From Paenibacillus sp. BIHB 4019 (GTDB lineage: Bacteria > Bacillota > Bacilli > Paenibacillales > Paenibacillaceae): a stretch of 64,000 nt of DNA. The stretch lies in NCBI RefSeq assembly GCF_002741035.1, contig NZ_CP016808.1, positions 2,051,001 to 2,115,000 on the forward strand, in the 5' to 3' direction. Made by a program: the position numbers and the translations under genes. This document shows, piece after piece, positions 14,600-24,596 of this stretch (its first letter is position 1; each line of letters starts with the position of its first letter). The notes under the pieces are model-generated. The model had not been told where the DNA came from. It did not search any database and saw only the letters and a list, made by a program, of their open reading frames with translations.

Positions 14600-16444
14600 A
14601 TGGCACATTTATTCGTTACGGGCGGTACAGGATTTATTGGACAACGATTGATACAGACCCTTGCACAAACCAAACAGCACATAACCGTTCTCGTTCGTTC
14701 TTTAAACAGATATGAGCAGCTTTTGGACAAGCTGAACCTTCAGCATAACGAGTACATCAAACCGGTATGCGGTGATTTGACGCGGCCTTTGTTGGGTTTG
14801 AATGAAGAGGATTTGGCGCGAGTGAAAACGGCAGAAGTCATTATTCATGCGGGAGGCCCTATGGATATCAGGCTGAGCGACGAGCAGGCAAAGCAGGTGT
14901 TTTTACAAGCCTCGCAGCATATGGCAGATATAGCCTCACTTATTCATGCGGAGACGACGCTGCGCCATTTTATCCATTTGGTCGGCTTTAAAAGCCCCTT
15001 CCGCAATGAGGATCTATCGCAAAAAGAGCAGGCTATTGCGTCTCTCAACCATGAGCCGCCATACGAACAGGCCAAGTTCCTCGCCGACCTGCACATGCGG
15101 GAGCAAAGCGCAAAGCAAGGCTACCCCCTGTCCGTCGTTCACCCCGGCGTCGTCATTGGCGATTCCGCAACAGGAGAGACGGAGCAGCTCGGCGGTCTGG
15201 GCCTGTTAGTTGATGCTGCACGCCGAAAGTTGATGGCGCTTGTGCCGGGAGGCGAGAAATATTGGCTGCCCCTGTTCCATCTTGATCACGCCGCAGCCTT
15301 TATCGCCGCGCTTGCCCAAGAAAAGCATCCCATCAGCCAAACGTATTATTTGCTGCAAGCAAAGGAAGACAGCCCTAATATGAAGCAGCTTATTACAACG
15401 ATGGCAGAGGAGCTTCGCGTAGCAAAACCCATTGGTTCTCTGCCGCTTGGCTTCCTATCCAAGGCGCTTGGAAGCCCGCTGGGCAGCAAGCTAGGCATTC
15501 CCCAAGAATCGCTGGGCTTTGTCGTAGACGATTCTTATTCGCTCGATTCAGCCCGACATATCCAACAAAAATATGCGCTGGACTACAGGGTAACGCCGTC
15601 CGCTCTGCGCCATACGATCACTGACCTCGATTTTCGCCTCTCGCATTCAGTGACAGCACATAAAGGCTACAGGCAGAGCAAGTTAGGCAATATGACTGCA
15701 CTGCACAATAACAATAACAATAACAATAACAGCGGAAATCCGATTATTTTCATACCTGGCACCTTTAGCGGAGCGGATTGCCTAATTCCTCTGGCTAATC
15801 ATTTTCAGAATGCCCATGTATGGCTCCCCGATCTCCCCGGGTTGGGCAGAAGCCCTTATCATCATAAGTCCCAGGTAATGGACGGCCATGTGGAGAGCTT
15901 TATAGAAGCCATCGAAGCAATGGATACTCCCGTCACCTTAATCGGGCATTCTTACGGAGCGCTCCTTGCTGCCAAAATCATGGAGCGTCTGCCGGATCGA
16001 GTTGAAGCGCTCGGACTGCTGCAGCCCGTCTTCCATCCGGCACCGTCCATGTATAAACAGCGCTGGCTTACAGAAATGGCGCTCTCGCGCATGAGTGAGG
16101 CTGCGCTAGTGAAGTCGCTGATCAAGCAAAGCTGCTTCGAATCAGAGGCACAAATTCCAGCTGAATATATCCGCTATGTGCAGGAAGAGCTGCGCTCCCC
16201 GCGAGTAAGAAAGACGCTTGCCGGGCTGCTGCGCGAGCTGACCCTTCCGCAAAGCTTTCAGCTTTCGCCAAGCCAGTGGGACGAGAAGAAGGTTTTTATT
16301 TTATGGGGAGAGCAGGAGCGGAACTATGAGCTGCCTGATCGCTACCGCCATTTGCAGATGGAACTCCTTCCTTATGGGCATCATTTCCCGATCTCCCATC
16401 CGGAGCAGACCGCCCAGTTGCTGCAGCAAAGGTTCGGATATTAA
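14600..16444 (+). CDS. Two-domain fusion: NAD(P)-dependent SDR-type reductase plus alpha/beta hydrolase
   Basis: 614 residues. Residues 1-350 are an extended short-chain dehydrogenase: nucleotide motif FVTGGTGFIGQRL, then YEQAK as the YxxxK pair near residue 158, resembling NAD-binding-4/thioester reductase-like proteins. An asparagine-rich linker (about residues 369-380) leads into an alpha/beta hydrolase: PIIFIPGTFSGAD, nucleophile elbow LIGHSYGALLA and a late histidine in PYGHHFPISHPEQ. RBS GAAGGAG before ATG. Substrate unknown; a reduction coupled to ester or lactone hydrolysis is an inference. Controlled by the TetR protein upstream. Confidence 0.8.
   Translation: MAHLFVTGGTGFIGQRLIQTLAQTKQHITVLVRSLNRYEQLLDKLNLQHNEYIKPVCGDLTRPLLGLNEEDLARVKTAEVIIHAGGPMDIRLSDEQAKQVFLQASQHMADIASLIHAETTLRHFIHLVGFKSPFRNEDLSQKEQAIASLNHEPPYEQAKFLADLHMREQSAKQGYPLSVVHPGVVIGDSATGETEQLGGLGLLVDAARRKLMALVPGGEKYWLPLFHLDHAAAFIAALAQEKHPISQTYYLLQAKEDSPNMKQLITTMAEELRVAKPIGSLPLGFLSKALGSPLGSKLGIPQESLGFVVDDSYSLDSARHIQQKYALDYRVTPSALRHTITDLDFRLSHSVTAHKGYRQSKLGNMTALHNNNNNNNNSGNPIIFIPGTFSGADCLIPLANHFQNAHVWLPDLPGLGRSPYHHKSQVMDGHVESFIEAIEAMDTPVTLIGHSYGALLAAKIMERLPDRVEALGLLQPVFHPAPSMYKQRWLTEMALSRMSEAALVKSLIKQSCFESEAQIPAEYIRYVQEELRSPRVRKTLAGLLRELTLPQSFQLSPSQWDEKKVFILWGEQERNYELPDRYRHLQMELLPYGHHFPISHPEQTAQLLQQRFGY
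15707..15730 (+). repeat. Hexanucleotide microsatellite in interdomain linker
   Basis: Four perfect tandem copies of AATAAC encode the poly-asparagine linker between the reductase and hydrolase domains. Gain or loss of a unit keeps frame and changes linker length by two residues. Confidence 0.9.
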
Positions 16445-16541
16445 GCAGCCCTACCAAGGTAATGAACAGTCTGGGTGTAATTCCCCCTCTATATTTCCGA
16501 TATAAAGGAAAATAGATTTTTTTAGGAAGGACTACTGATTC

Positions 16542-17579
16542 ATGACCACACGTACAAAAACGAATCCTTTATTTGTAACTGCCTTGTTTATTTTAGGGCC
16601 TATTTTGGTAATTGCTTGTTTTGCCTGGTTTTTGAATACAGGCTTTATCGGTGTAGGCCTCAGCGATTTTGCCAAAGCTCTCATACACAAAGAATGGGAT
16701 TCAAAAGCATTTATGATAATGAGCGAATTTCGGCTTCCAAGCGCAGTAGCCCTGACCTTGGCAGGGGCCGGCCTCGCCGCCTCGGCAGCTATTCTGCAAG
16801 GGCTCATGCGCAATCGCTTGGCTGCGCCTACGGCTTTTGGGTTGACCGAAATGTCGAGTCTTGTCCTATTTTTAGCTTGGCCGTTTATTTGGAGTGAAGA
16901 AAATCCTTCTTCTATACCCATTCTCTCAGCCGCACTCTGTATCGCCGGCTGTCTGGCAGGATGCATGATAATGTATGTATTCGTACGCCTCCTTAAAATC
17001 CCATTATCCTCCATGCAGCTTATATTTGCTGGAGCTTTTCTTGGGACAGCCGCCCATTTCACTATATTGCTTGTTCGTCTTTACGCCAATGACCGTTACG
17101 ATCTCAGCGCAGCTTTGACAGCAGTAAGCGGCGTATACATGACAGGGAAAGGCTCTTATGCCTTAGCTTCCCTCATTATTGCCGCCTTGGTCGCTGCTGT
17201 AGGGTTATCCTTCTTTATTTCTAAGCATTTTTATGGAGTGAGGCCAGCCGGAGCTGTTGTATATGGCTTATCCGCCGCAGTCGTTATTTTTATGACGGGC
17301 CTTTCTGTTTGGCTGGTTGGCCCAGTAGCCTGCATAGGCTTAATAGCATCTGCTTTGCTCAGAAAATGGTGCGGCAATGATTACCGCATCATTATTCCAG
17401 GCTCGGCCATCATTGGAGCGATTGCATTACTACTCATAAGCATTTTAAGCAAATCCGTATCGCCCCTTGGAGATATCCCGATTGCCCACACAAGCAATGC
17501 CATTGCGATTCCATTATTTATCATTATATTATGGAGGCATTATCGCAAGGCGGAGACACAGGACATAGACAGGGTATAG
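16542..17579 (+). CDS. FecCD-family ABC transporter permease
   Basis: 345 residues, about nine hydrophobic segments. The family signature is visible in FRLPSAVALTLAGAGLAASAAILQGLMRNRLAAPTAFGLTEMSSL (compare RLPR...GAxLalsGallQgltRNPLAdP..LGvs). Such permeases move iron-siderophore complexes, haem or cobalamin together with a binding protein and an ATPase. Neither partner is encoded nearby, and several signature positions are changed (MRNRLAAP), so it may pair with distant subunits or have diverged. RBS AGGAAGGA lies upstream of ATG. Own terminator follows. Confidence 0.8.
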   Translation: MTTRTKTNPLFVTALFILGPILVIACFAWFLNTGFIGVGLSDFAKALIHKEWDSKAFMIMSEFRLPSAVALTLAGAGLAASAAILQGLMRNRLAAPTAFGLTEMSSLVLFLAWPFIWSEENPSSIPILSAALCIAGCLAGCMIMYVFVRLLKIPLSSMQLIFAGAFLGTAAHFTILLVRLYANDRYDLSAALTAVSGVYMTGKGSYALASLIIAALVAAVGLSFFISKHFYGVRPAGAVVYGLSAAVVIFMTGLSVWLVGPVACIGLIASALLRKWCGNDYRIIIPGSAIIGAIALLLISILSKSVSPLGDIPIAHTSNAIAIPLFIIILWRHYRKAETQDIDRV

Positions 17580-17603
17580 TACGGCATTCTTCATAAAATA
17601 CAA

Positions 17604-17665
17604 AATAGGCTTACCTCTCTAAAAATCAGCTTGCGCCTTTAGAGAAGTAGGCCTTTCTTTTTTTC
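17604..17665 (+). terminator. Intrinsic terminator after the FecCD permease
   Basis: Arms AATAGGC...TCTCTAAA and TTTAGAGA...GCCT with small bulges, followed by TTTCTTTTTTT on the plus strand. Confidence 0.75.
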
Positions 17666-17724
17666 GCTTATTATCTGCTTTGAGGCGGGGATGCCAGAAC
17701 CGGGGCAAGGGATGAATCGGGGCA

Positions 17725-18444
17725 TTAAACTGTCAAATACTTCTTGATTACGTCGTCGCTCAGCTGCGCGAGTGTTCCTTCCCATGCGATAGCGCCCTTT
17801 TCTAATATATAAAAATAATCGCCCACGCTTTTTACAAAGTCGAGGCTTTGTTCAATGAGCAAAATCGCCGTCTGGCCGTCCGCCTTAATGGAACGAATGA
17901 CCTCGCGGATATCATCCACAATGGAGGGCTGAATCCCCTCGCAAGGCTCATCGAGCAGCAGCAGCGACGGCTGCGAAGCGAGCGCTCTGGCGAAAGCGAG
18001 CTGCTGCTGCTGCCCGCCGCTGAGATCACCGCCGCGCCGCGCATACATTTCCGGCAGCACCGGAAATTTCGCAATGGCATCGGGCGGGATCATATTCGCC
18101 TGTCCGCGCCCCCGCCTCTCCCGCGGTGCAGCCTCCAAGCCGATGAGAATATTTTCGTATACGGTGAGCTGTCCGAAAATCTCTCTGCCCTGTGGCACAT
18201 ATCCCATGCCTCTCTTCGCCCTTCTGCCCGGTGCACGCTTCGTCAGATCAACGCCGTTATAAGCTACTGTTCCATGTCGTGCTTTCAGCAGCCCCATAAT
18301 GCTTTTCATTAACGTCGTTTTTCCGACGCCGTTACGCCCGAGCAGGCACACAACCTCGCCAGCCTCCACCTTTAACGATACATCGCGCAAAATAATGCTT
18401 TCTCCATAACCCGCCTCAAGCTGTTGAACGGCTAACATCCGCAT
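17725..18444 (-). CDS. urtE: Urea ABC transporter ATP-binding protein UrtE
   Basis: 239 residues. LivF-type ATPase of the urea importer: Walker A GRNGVGKTT, signature DLSGGQQQQLAFARAL, Walker B LLLLDEP, switch His replaced by the usual LLIEQSLDF context. The ATG at 18444 lies inside the 3' end of urtD (28-base overlap), behind AAGGCGGG; ATG 18438 is an alternative. Last gene of urtABCDE. Works with UrtD on the inner face of the membrane to power UrtBC. Confidence 0.9.
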   Translation of the reverse strand: MRMLAVQQLEAGYGESIILRDVSLKVEAGEVVCLLGRNGVGKTTLMKSIMGLLKARHGTVAYNGVDLTKRAPGRRAKRGMGYVPQGREIFGQLTVYENILIGLEAAPRERRGRGQANMIPPDAIAKFPVLPEMYARRGGDLSGGQQQQLAFARALASQPSLLLLDEPCEGIQPSIVDDIREVIRSIKADGQTAILLIEQSLDFVKSVGDYFYILEKGAIAWEGTLAQLSDDVIKKYLTV

Positions 18445-19195
18445 CCCGCCTTTTTCCCAAGTACACCTCCGCAACCCGGACATCCCGCTGCACATCCTCC
18501 ATCGTGCCTTCCTTGAGCAGCTTGCCCTCGTGCATAACAGTCACCTTGCTTGCAAAGCTGCGCACAAATTCCATATCATGCTCAACGACAACGATGGAGC
18601 GTTCACGCGCAATTTCCTGAAGCAGCTCCCCCGTCTTATCCGTCTCCTTATCGGTCATACCGGCCACCGGCTCGTCGAGCAGCAAAATATCCGGCTCCTG
18701 CAGCAGCATCATGCCGATTTCCAGCCACTGCTTCTCGCCATGCGACAGCCCGCCAGCACGGCTATCTTCTTGATCTGCCAGCCCGATCATCTCCAGCTGC
18801 CGCTTCATCCGTTTCTGCTCCTCCGCCTGAAGCCTCGCAAACAGAGTAGCGAACACCCCGCGCCGCTGGCGCAGCGCGATCTCCAGATTTTCCAGCACCG
18901 TCATAGAGGGGAAAATAGATGGGGCCTGAAATTTGCGGCCGATGCCCAGTTCCGCAATTTGATGCTCTTTTTTTCGCGTAATGTCGATATCGCCATTAAA
19001 TGTGACCTGCCCCTTTGATGGCCGCACCTTGCCGCAGATCACATCGAGCATCGTCGTTTTGCCCGCGCCGTTCGGGCCGATCAGGAAGCGCAGCTCTCCT
19101 TTTGCCAAGGTAAGACTCATGCCCTGGATGGCTTTAAAACCGTCAAACTCTACCGTCACATCATTACACTGCAGGATACTCAATGGTTGGCTCAT
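18416..19195 (-). CDS. urtD: Urea ABC transporter ATP-binding protein UrtD
   Basis: 259 residues. LivG-type ATPase: Walker [36 protein letters not shown]-loop region, signature [16 protein letters not shown] (the LSHGEKQ form is typical of UrtD), Walker [12 protein letters not shown], and [10 protein letters not shown] switch region. Starts inside the 3' end of urtC (32-base overlap) and overlaps urtE, so translation of the three is probably coupled. Confidence 0.92.
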   Translation of the reverse strand: MSQPLSILQCNDVTVEFDGFKAIQGMSLTLAKGELRFLIGPNGAGKTTMLDVICGKVRPSKGQVTFNGDIDITRKKEHQIAELGIGRKFQAPSIFPSMTVLENLEIALRQRRGVFATLFARLQAEEQKRMKRQLEMIGLADQEDSRAGGLSHGEKQWLEIGMMLLQEPDILLLDEPVAGMTDKETDKTGELLQEIARERSIVVVEHDMEFVRSFASKVTVMHEGKLLKEGTMEDVQRDVRVAEVYLGKRRDADVSRSTA

Positions 19196-20255
19196 TTTTC
19201 GTCACCCTCCGCTTTTTGCCGAGCTTGATTTTGCCAAGCAGTCCCGTTAAGCCATTCGGCAGGAATACAACAACGATGACAAACATCGCACCGAGAAAAT
19301 AAGTCCAGCCTTCGGGGTAAGAGGTGCTGAATTCGCTTTTTGCCCAATTGAGCAATACAGCGCCCAGCGCCGCCCCAATTAAGGTGCCGCGCCCGCCAAT
19401 GGCTACCCACAGCACCATTTCAATAGAGGGCACAATGCCCATCATGGAAGGCGAAATAATGCCAACATGGAGCACAAACAGCATGCCCGCAATACCCGCA
19501 AATGCGGCAGATAAAGTGAAAATAGCCATTTGGTACATCGCAGGATTATAACCGATGAAGCGCACGCGGTTTTCCCCATCGCGAATGGCGCGAAGCACCT
19601 TGCCGAAGCGGCTGCCGACAACGTAGCGGCAAGCTACAAAAACAGCGATCAGCACCAGCACCGTAACAAAATATAAAACCCGCTTCGTATCCGGGGAGGC
19701 GAGCGAAGCGCCCAATATTTTGCCAAATCCCGTCACGCCATTCGTTCCGCCCGTAAAAGCCTGCTGCCCGACGAGCAGCGTCGTCGTAATAATAACCAAC
19801 GCCTGCGTCAAAATCGTGAAATAAACGCCACGAATTCGATTGCGGAAAGTGAAAAAGCCGAGAAATAGCGCGAGGAGCGCGGGCATTATTATGCCCATCG
19901 CTACCGCAAAGCCAAAGCTGCTGAACGGCTGCCAGAACAGCGGCAGCTCCTTAAGCCCGCTCCAGCCCATAAAATCCGGCAGCTTCCCGACGCTTGCCTC
20001 CAGCTTCAAGTACATCGCCATCGCATACGCGCCAATTCCAAAAAAGATGCCATGCCCGAGGCTGAGAATGCCTGTATAACCCCAAATCAAGTCCAGTCCT
20101 AACGCCACAATAGCAAAAGCAAGAAATTTTGCGAGCAGATTGAGGCGAAAGTCACTTAAAAACATCGGCGCCGAGAACAACGCCGCGGCCGCAGCCGCAT
20201 AACCTGCCAAAATCCACAAACGCTGGGGTGATAACCTTCGCTGTTCCATTTTCAC
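19164..20255 (-). CDS. urtC: Urea ABC transporter permease UrtC
   Basis: 363 residues, LivM-type permease with about ten hydrophobic segments and the loop [42 protein letters not shown] that contacts the ATPase. The length, longer than ordinary LivM, is usual for UrtC. GTG at 20255 has GGGG six bases upstream; an ATG two codons later is the alternative. 18 bases after urtB. Confidence 0.9.
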   Translation of the reverse strand: MKMEQRRLSPQRLWILAGYAAAAAALFSAPMFLSDFRLNLLAKFLAFAIVALGLDLIWGYTGILSLGHGIFFGIGAYAMAMYLKLEASVGKLPDFMGWSGLKELPLFWQPFSSFGFAVAMGIIMPALLALFLGFFTFRNRIRGVYFTILTQALVIITTTLLVGQQAFTGGTNGVTGFGKILGASLASPDTKRVLYFVTVLVLIAVFVACRYVVGSRFGKVLRAIRDGENRVRFIGYNPAMYQMAIFTLSAAFAGIAGMLFVLHVGIISPSMMGIVPSIEMVLWVAIGGRGTLIGAALGAVLLNWAKSEFSTSYPEGWTYFLGAMFVIVVVFLPNGLTGLLGKIKLGKKRRVTKNEPTIEYPAV

Positions 20256-20273
20256 CCGTCACCCCTTTCCCTG

Positions 20274-21191
20274 TTAATCAAGCGAGCGTGTACGCATTGC
20301 CACAAATCCGGAAGGACGCCATTGCAGGAACGCCACTATGCATAGGAACACCAGTACCTTGCCGAGTGAAGCATTCGTCCAATATTCAAACATCGTATTA
20401 AACACGCCGATCCCGAATGCGCCAAGCACCGTACCAACCAGCTTGCCGACACCGCCAAGCACGACGACCATGAACGCATCAACAATATAATAGGTGCCCA
20501 GAGAAGGGCCAATTGGCCCCATCAGCGTTAAGGCACAGCCCGCAACTCCTGCGATACCCGAGCCAATCGCAAAGGTCATTGCATCTACGCGGCGGGTCGA
20601 TACGCCAAGGCACGCCGCCATATCGCGATTTTGCATAACGGCACGCATGCGCCGCCCCTCAAGGCTGCGGTAAATATAGAAGTACATGGCGATCAGACAG
20701 GCCGCGACCAAGCCGACAATGAACAGCCTTTTGTAAGGAAGCACGACATCGTTCAATATGCGCATGCCGCCATTCAGCCATGAAGGGCTGGTCACCGCCA
20801 CATTGGGAGCGCCAAATATGGATCGTGCAAGCTGCTGAAGCACAAGGCCAACGCCCCAGGTTGCCAGCAAGCTGTCAAGCGGCCTGCCATACAGATGGCG
20901 AATCAGGCTGACTTCCAGCAAAAGGCCAAACAAGAATGCAATCAGGAAGCTCGCCGGAATCGATAAAACAAAATACCAGTTGAACCAGGAGCCCGGCATA
21001 TAGGCGTGAAACAGGTTTTGCGTCAAATAGGTGGAATAAGCGCCAATCATAATCAGCTCGCCATGGGCCATATTAATGACCTTCATTAAGCCGAACGTAA
21101 TGGCCAGCCCCAGTGCGATAAGCAGCAAAATCGAGCTAACACTAATGCCATTGAACAGCTGCAAAATAAATACGTCCATTCCGCTCTTCAC
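20274..21191 (-). CDS. urtB: Urea ABC transporter permease UrtB
   Basis: 305 residues, LivH-type permease. N-terminal [33 protein letters not shown] is the family signature, and [28 protein letters not shown] is the cytoplasmic loop. Forms the membrane channel with UrtC. Some UrtB proteins carry a long N-terminal extracytoplasmic extension; this one does not. Confidence 0.9.
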   Translation of the reverse strand: MKSGMDVFILQLFNGISVSSILLLIALGLAITFGLMKVINMAHGELIMIGAYSTYLTQNLFHAYMPGSWFNWYFVLSIPASFLIAFLFGLLLEVSLIRHLYGRPLDSLLATWGVGLVLQQLARSIFGAPNVAVTSPSWLNGGMRILNDVVLPYKRLFIVGLVAACLIAMYFYIYRSLEGRRMRAVMQNRDMAACLGVSTRRVDAMTFAIGSGIAGVAGCALTLMGPIGPSLGTYYIVDAFMVVVLGGVGKLVGTVLGAFGIGVFNTMFEYWTNASLGKVLVFLCIVAFLQWRPSGFVAMRTRSLD

Positions 21192-21287
21192 CTCCTGCGA
21201 TGGCTTGCGCCATCGCCATTATCCTGCTGCTGTTATAGGCATTTCACGCCCACGGGGCGTTCCGGAAGCATGAGCCGAGCCTACATT

Positions 21288-22550
21288 CTACTCAGATGGC
21301 TGTATGCTTGCAGCCCATTCATAGCTTTTCAGATAGGGGTCTGGCTTCACTGCTTCACCGGAATTCCACAGCTCTTTAAACTGTCCGTCTGCTTGAACCT
21401 CGCCGATCCTTACAGTTTTGTAAATATGCTGCGTCTCGCCGTCAATGCGCACCTTGCCTTCTGGCGCATCCCACTCCAGCTCCTTCGCAGCTTCCTTTAC
21501 TTTGGCAACATCAGTAGAACCCGCCTTCTCTACGGCTGCTTTCCATAAGTACACTGCCGTGTATCCAGCTTCAATCGGGTCAGCCGTCACTCGATCCTCG
21601 CCAAATTTCTTCTTATAATTCGCTACAAAAGCCGTATTGGCTGGGGTATCCGTCGTCTGATAATAGTTCCACGCCGCCAAATGCCCTTCCAGCACATCTA
21701 CGCCAATGCCGCGGATCTCCTCCTCCGCTACCGATACTGACAATGTCGTCAAATCCTTGGCGGAAATGCCTGCATCCTTCAGCTGCTTGAAGAAAGCAAC
21801 GTTGCTGTCACCGTTCAGCGTGTTAAATACGATGTCCGGCTTTGCTTCTTTGATTTTGCTAATAATGGTGCTGTAATCCGTATGTCCTAGCGGCGTGTAT
21901 TCCTCACCAACCAGTTCTCCGCCCTTAGCCTTGAGCTGTTCTTTAATAATTAGATTAGCCGTGCGTGGAAATACATAATCTGATCCGAGCAAATACATTT
22001 TTTTGCCGCGATTTTCGAGCAGCCAGTCAACAGCTGGCACAATCTGCTGGTTCGTCGTCGCTCCCGTGTAGAAAATGTTCGGCGATGCCTCCAACCCCTC
22101 ATATTGCACCGGATACCAGAGCAGGCCATTCAATTCTTCAAATACCGGCTTCATCGCCTTGCGGCTTGAGGAGGTCCAACCCCCGAACACCGTCGCCACC
22201 TTATCTTCGGAAATCAGCTTGCGCGCTTTCTCGGCAAAGGTCGGCCAATCCGATGCTCCATCTTCAACGACCGGAATAATTTGCTGGCCCAGCACGCCGC
22301 CTGCTGCATTAATTTCTTCAATGGCCATCAGCTCTGCATCTCTTACGGACACTTCACTAATCGCCATCGTACCGCTGAGCGAGTGCAAAATCCCTACTTT
22401 AATGCCTTCTGCCGCCGCAGTTCCGCTACTTCCCCCCGCGGTTTCCGAAGGTGTGGTTGAGGCTGTCTCTTTGTTTCCCCCGCATGCCGACACTACAAGG
22501 CTAATAAGCAATAAGATCATTCCCGCTTGAATTACATTTCTGTTTTTCAT
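21288..22550 (-). CDS. urtA: Urea-binding lipoprotein UrtA
   Basis: 420 residues. Lipoprotein signal with lipobox VVSACGG near residue 23, then a short Ser/Thr-rich linker. The mature domain is the amide-binding Leu/Ile/Val-type fold: [78 protein letters not shown] (typical of UrtA/FmdD) and [20 protein letters not shown]. Captures urea outside the cell for UrtBCDE. A 96-base gap separates it from urtB, which could hold a processing or attenuation site. A consensus promoter with a GlnR/TnrA-like site lies upstream. Confidence 0.93.
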   Translation of the reverse strand: MKNRNVIQAGMILLLISLVVSACGGNKETASTTPSETAGGSSGTAAAEGIKVGILHSLSGTMAISEVSVRDAELMAIEEINAAGGVLGQQIIPVVEDGASDWPTFAEKARKLISEDKVATVFGGWTSSSRKAMKPVFEELNGLLWYPVQYEGLEASPNIFYTGATTNQQIVPAVDWLLENRGKKMYLLGSDYVFPRTANLIIKEQLKAKGGELVGEEYTPLGHTDYSTIISKIKEAKPDIVFNTLNGDSNVAFFKQLKDAGISAKDLTTLSVSVAEEEIRGIGVDVLEGHLAAWNYYQTTDTPANTAFVANYKKKFGEDRVTADPIEAGYTAVYLWKAAVEKAGSTDVAKVKEAAKELEWDAPEGKVRIDGETQHIYKTVRIGEVQADGQFKELWNSGEAVKPDPYLKSYEWAASIQPSE

Positions 22551-22659
22551 TTCTCCACTCCCCTAAGTTAAGCATTATTTGTATAAGAGCTATCTAAAAA
22601 CCGAACGTTAAGAGAAATTATGTATGAATCGTTCGTTCAGAGGCAACGTTCGCAGGTTC

Positions 22660-22689
22660 ATTATAGATTGGCAATTTATCTCATGTCAA
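22660..22689 (-). promoter_or_regulatory. Sigma-A promoter of the urt operon
   Basis: TTGACA (22689-22684) and TATAAT (22665-22660) with an 18-base spacer; predicted start near 22653, about 100 bases before urtA. Confidence 0.75.
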
Positions 22690-22700
22690 TATATCTAACA
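22684..22700 (-). promoter_or_regulatory. GlnR/TnrA-like site overlapping the urt -35
   Basis: TGTCAATATATCTAACA on the plus strand is an exact TGTNA-N7-TNACA match, overlapping the -35 hexamer. A one-mismatch relative lies at 22819-22835 (GGTTATTTTATCTAACA). Confidence 0.65.
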
Positions 22701-22908
22701 CAACTTTTTCTTATTCTATTCCATTCGACAAAAAACTTGTTTTTATGACATAATTATTCAGTAAAAAGATGATTCCAGCGCCTCATTTGCACAGTTCATC
22801 ACTCTCCCTTTATATTTAGGTTATTTTATCTAACATTAAATTAGACTTCCAGCCTGCTTTTACGTAGCGCTATGCCTCTTGATCATTCGCTGCTCTTGTT
22901 CTCAAGCA

Positions 22909-22948
22909 CAAAAAAAGCAGCTATGCGCCGCTTAGCGCATAGCTGCTC
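22909..22948 (-). terminator. Intrinsic terminator
   Basis: Arms AGCAGCTATGCGC and GCGCATAGCTGCT with a six-base loop, followed by TTTTTTT on the minus strand, about 90 bases after the MATE gene stop. Confidence 0.85.
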
Positions 22949-23037
22949 TATCTTTTGTCTATTGATACGACTTCCTTTTGTTGCGTCTGCCTTTATCATC
23001 GCTTAATCTTGAACGGCACTTCAAAGCTCTGAACCCG

Positions 23038-24438
23038 TCATGACTTAGCAAGCGCACCCGAACCCGCTGCTAAACCTTGTGCAGCCTTATGCTCCAGTTC
23101 ATGCTGCCGCTCAGCTTTGAGCAGAAATTTCCTACCCCGCCAGCGCAGCAGAGCAAGTGTGCCCCGAATGTACTCATCCAAAATCATGCAGGCATAAATG
23201 CCGAGCAGACCCCAGCCCATCTCGATGCCGACCCAGTAGGCCAGCCCCGTTGCAATGAGCCACATGGAGATTAGCGAGCTCCACATCGTAAACCTTGTGT
23301 CACCGACTGCGTTTAGCGCATTCCCCATCGCCATATTGACCATTTTGCCTGGCTGCAAGATTAAGTTAAGTCCTAGCAGCGAGACGCCCAGCGCTATGAT
23401 TTCATGATTTTGCGTAAATAAACCGAGCAGCTGCTTGCCGAATAAGAAAATAAGCGTGGCATTGACCGTAACGATGGCAAGCCCGATCCACATGGCGCGA
23501 TACGCTATGCCATAAGCTTCTTTAATTTTTCCCGCTCCATACAAATGGGCAATTTGAATTTGCACAGCCAAAGCAATGGAATAGCCCAGCATAAAGCAAA
23601 ACGATTCCAGTGTATTTAAATACGTTCGGGCTGCCAGCTCATTCGTGCCGAGCATCGCCAAAAAAGTATAAATAAGCAGCTGTGTAAACACCCAGCAGGA
23701 CATATTGACGCCAAGCGGCCAACCAATTCGCAGCACATCGCCAAACAGCTTGCGGCTGAATTTTGCAAGATCGCGAATCCGGATCGTACGTTCAAAGGCA
23801 TGCATGAACATAACAAACAGCACCGTGACGGCGAGCAAACGACAGATGACCGTCGATATCGCTACCCCTTTCAGCCCCCATTCCGGGAAGCCGAAGGCGC
23901 CAAAAATAAAGGCATAGTTGAGAACCACATGTACAATGTTCATGCCAATAGCTGTATACATCGGTCCCTTTGTATTGCCGGTGTTGCGAATCGCCGTACT
24001 AAGCGCCGCCATCAAGGAAATGAGCATCATGCCCCCGCCTACGATGGAAATATAAGTTTCAGCAAGCGGCATTAAATGCTCTGGCAGCTTGAGCAGCGAA
24101 GCAATTTGCCCCGGCATCGTATACAGTACGATGCTCAGCCCAACCCCAATTATGCCGCTCACACTGACCGCCATTATCGCAATCGTCCGTGCTTCCTCGC
24201 TTTTGCGAGAGCCCAGCTTTTGGGCAATGAGAATGCCGGCTCCGCTCGCCACTGTAATAAACAGCGTCGTGAGCGCCTGAAACAGCTGATTGGAGAAGCC
24301 GACAACGGCAACCGCCTGATCGGAAATCCGGCTTACCATCAGCGTATCTGCCGCACCTAGCAAAAATTGTAAAAATAGTTCAATAAAAATCGGCCATGCC
24401 AGCAGCCACAGCGAAAATTTTTTATTCGTTACTGCCAT
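23038..24438 (-). CDS. MATE-family multidrug efflux transporter
   Basis: 466 residues with about twelve hydrophobic segments in two related halves, as in NorM/DinF exporters; they use a cation gradient to expel organic cations or drugs. Family-like segments: LWLLAWPIFIELFLQFLLGAADTLMVSRISDQAVAVVGFSNQ, AALSTAIRNTGNTKGPMY and MAMGNALNAVGDTRFTMW. The reading frame extends to 24501, but the ATG at 24438 has GAGGGAG and AGGAAA just upstream and begins at the normal position for the family. Divergent from the AraC regulator, which may control it. Confidence 0.85.
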   Translation of the reverse strand: MAVTNKKFSLWLLAWPIFIELFLQFLLGAADTLMVSRISDQAVAVVGFSNQLFQALTTLFITVASGAGILIAQKLGSRKSEEARTIAIMAVSVSGIIGVGLSIVLYTMPGQIASLLKLPEHLMPLAETYISIVGGGMMLISLMAALSTAIRNTGNTKGPMYTAIGMNIVHVVLNYAFIFGAFGFPEWGLKGVAISTVICRLLAVTVLFVMFMHAFERTIRIRDLAKFSRKLFGDVLRIGWPLGVNMSCWVFTQLLIYTFLAMLGTNELAARTYLNTLESFCFMLGYSIALAVQIQIAHLYGAGKIKEAYGIAYRAMWIGLAIVTVNATLIFLFGKQLLGLFTQNHEIIALGVSLLGLNLILQPGKMVNMAMGNALNAVGDTRFTMWSSLISMWLIATGLAYWVGIEMGWGLLGIYACMILDEYIRGTLALLRWRGRKFLLKAERQHELEHKAAQGLAAGSGALAKS

Positions 24439-24596
24439 TTTCCTATCTCCCTCTGGAGCCAGCCTTGCTCGCTCTACCGTTGCTCTTGTATCATTCGTCA
24501 TTTCAAATTATAGATGCTATACTGAGCATGATGTATCATTTTCAAAACCGAAACTATTAAAATACAAACTTCAAAGCAAGGAGGAAGCACGGCCAC

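Noticed and set aside
22551-22660. A guanidine riboswitch in the urtA leader
   Set aside because: The CTAGGGTTCCG and ACACGGAAGGAT blocks are absent from the leader.
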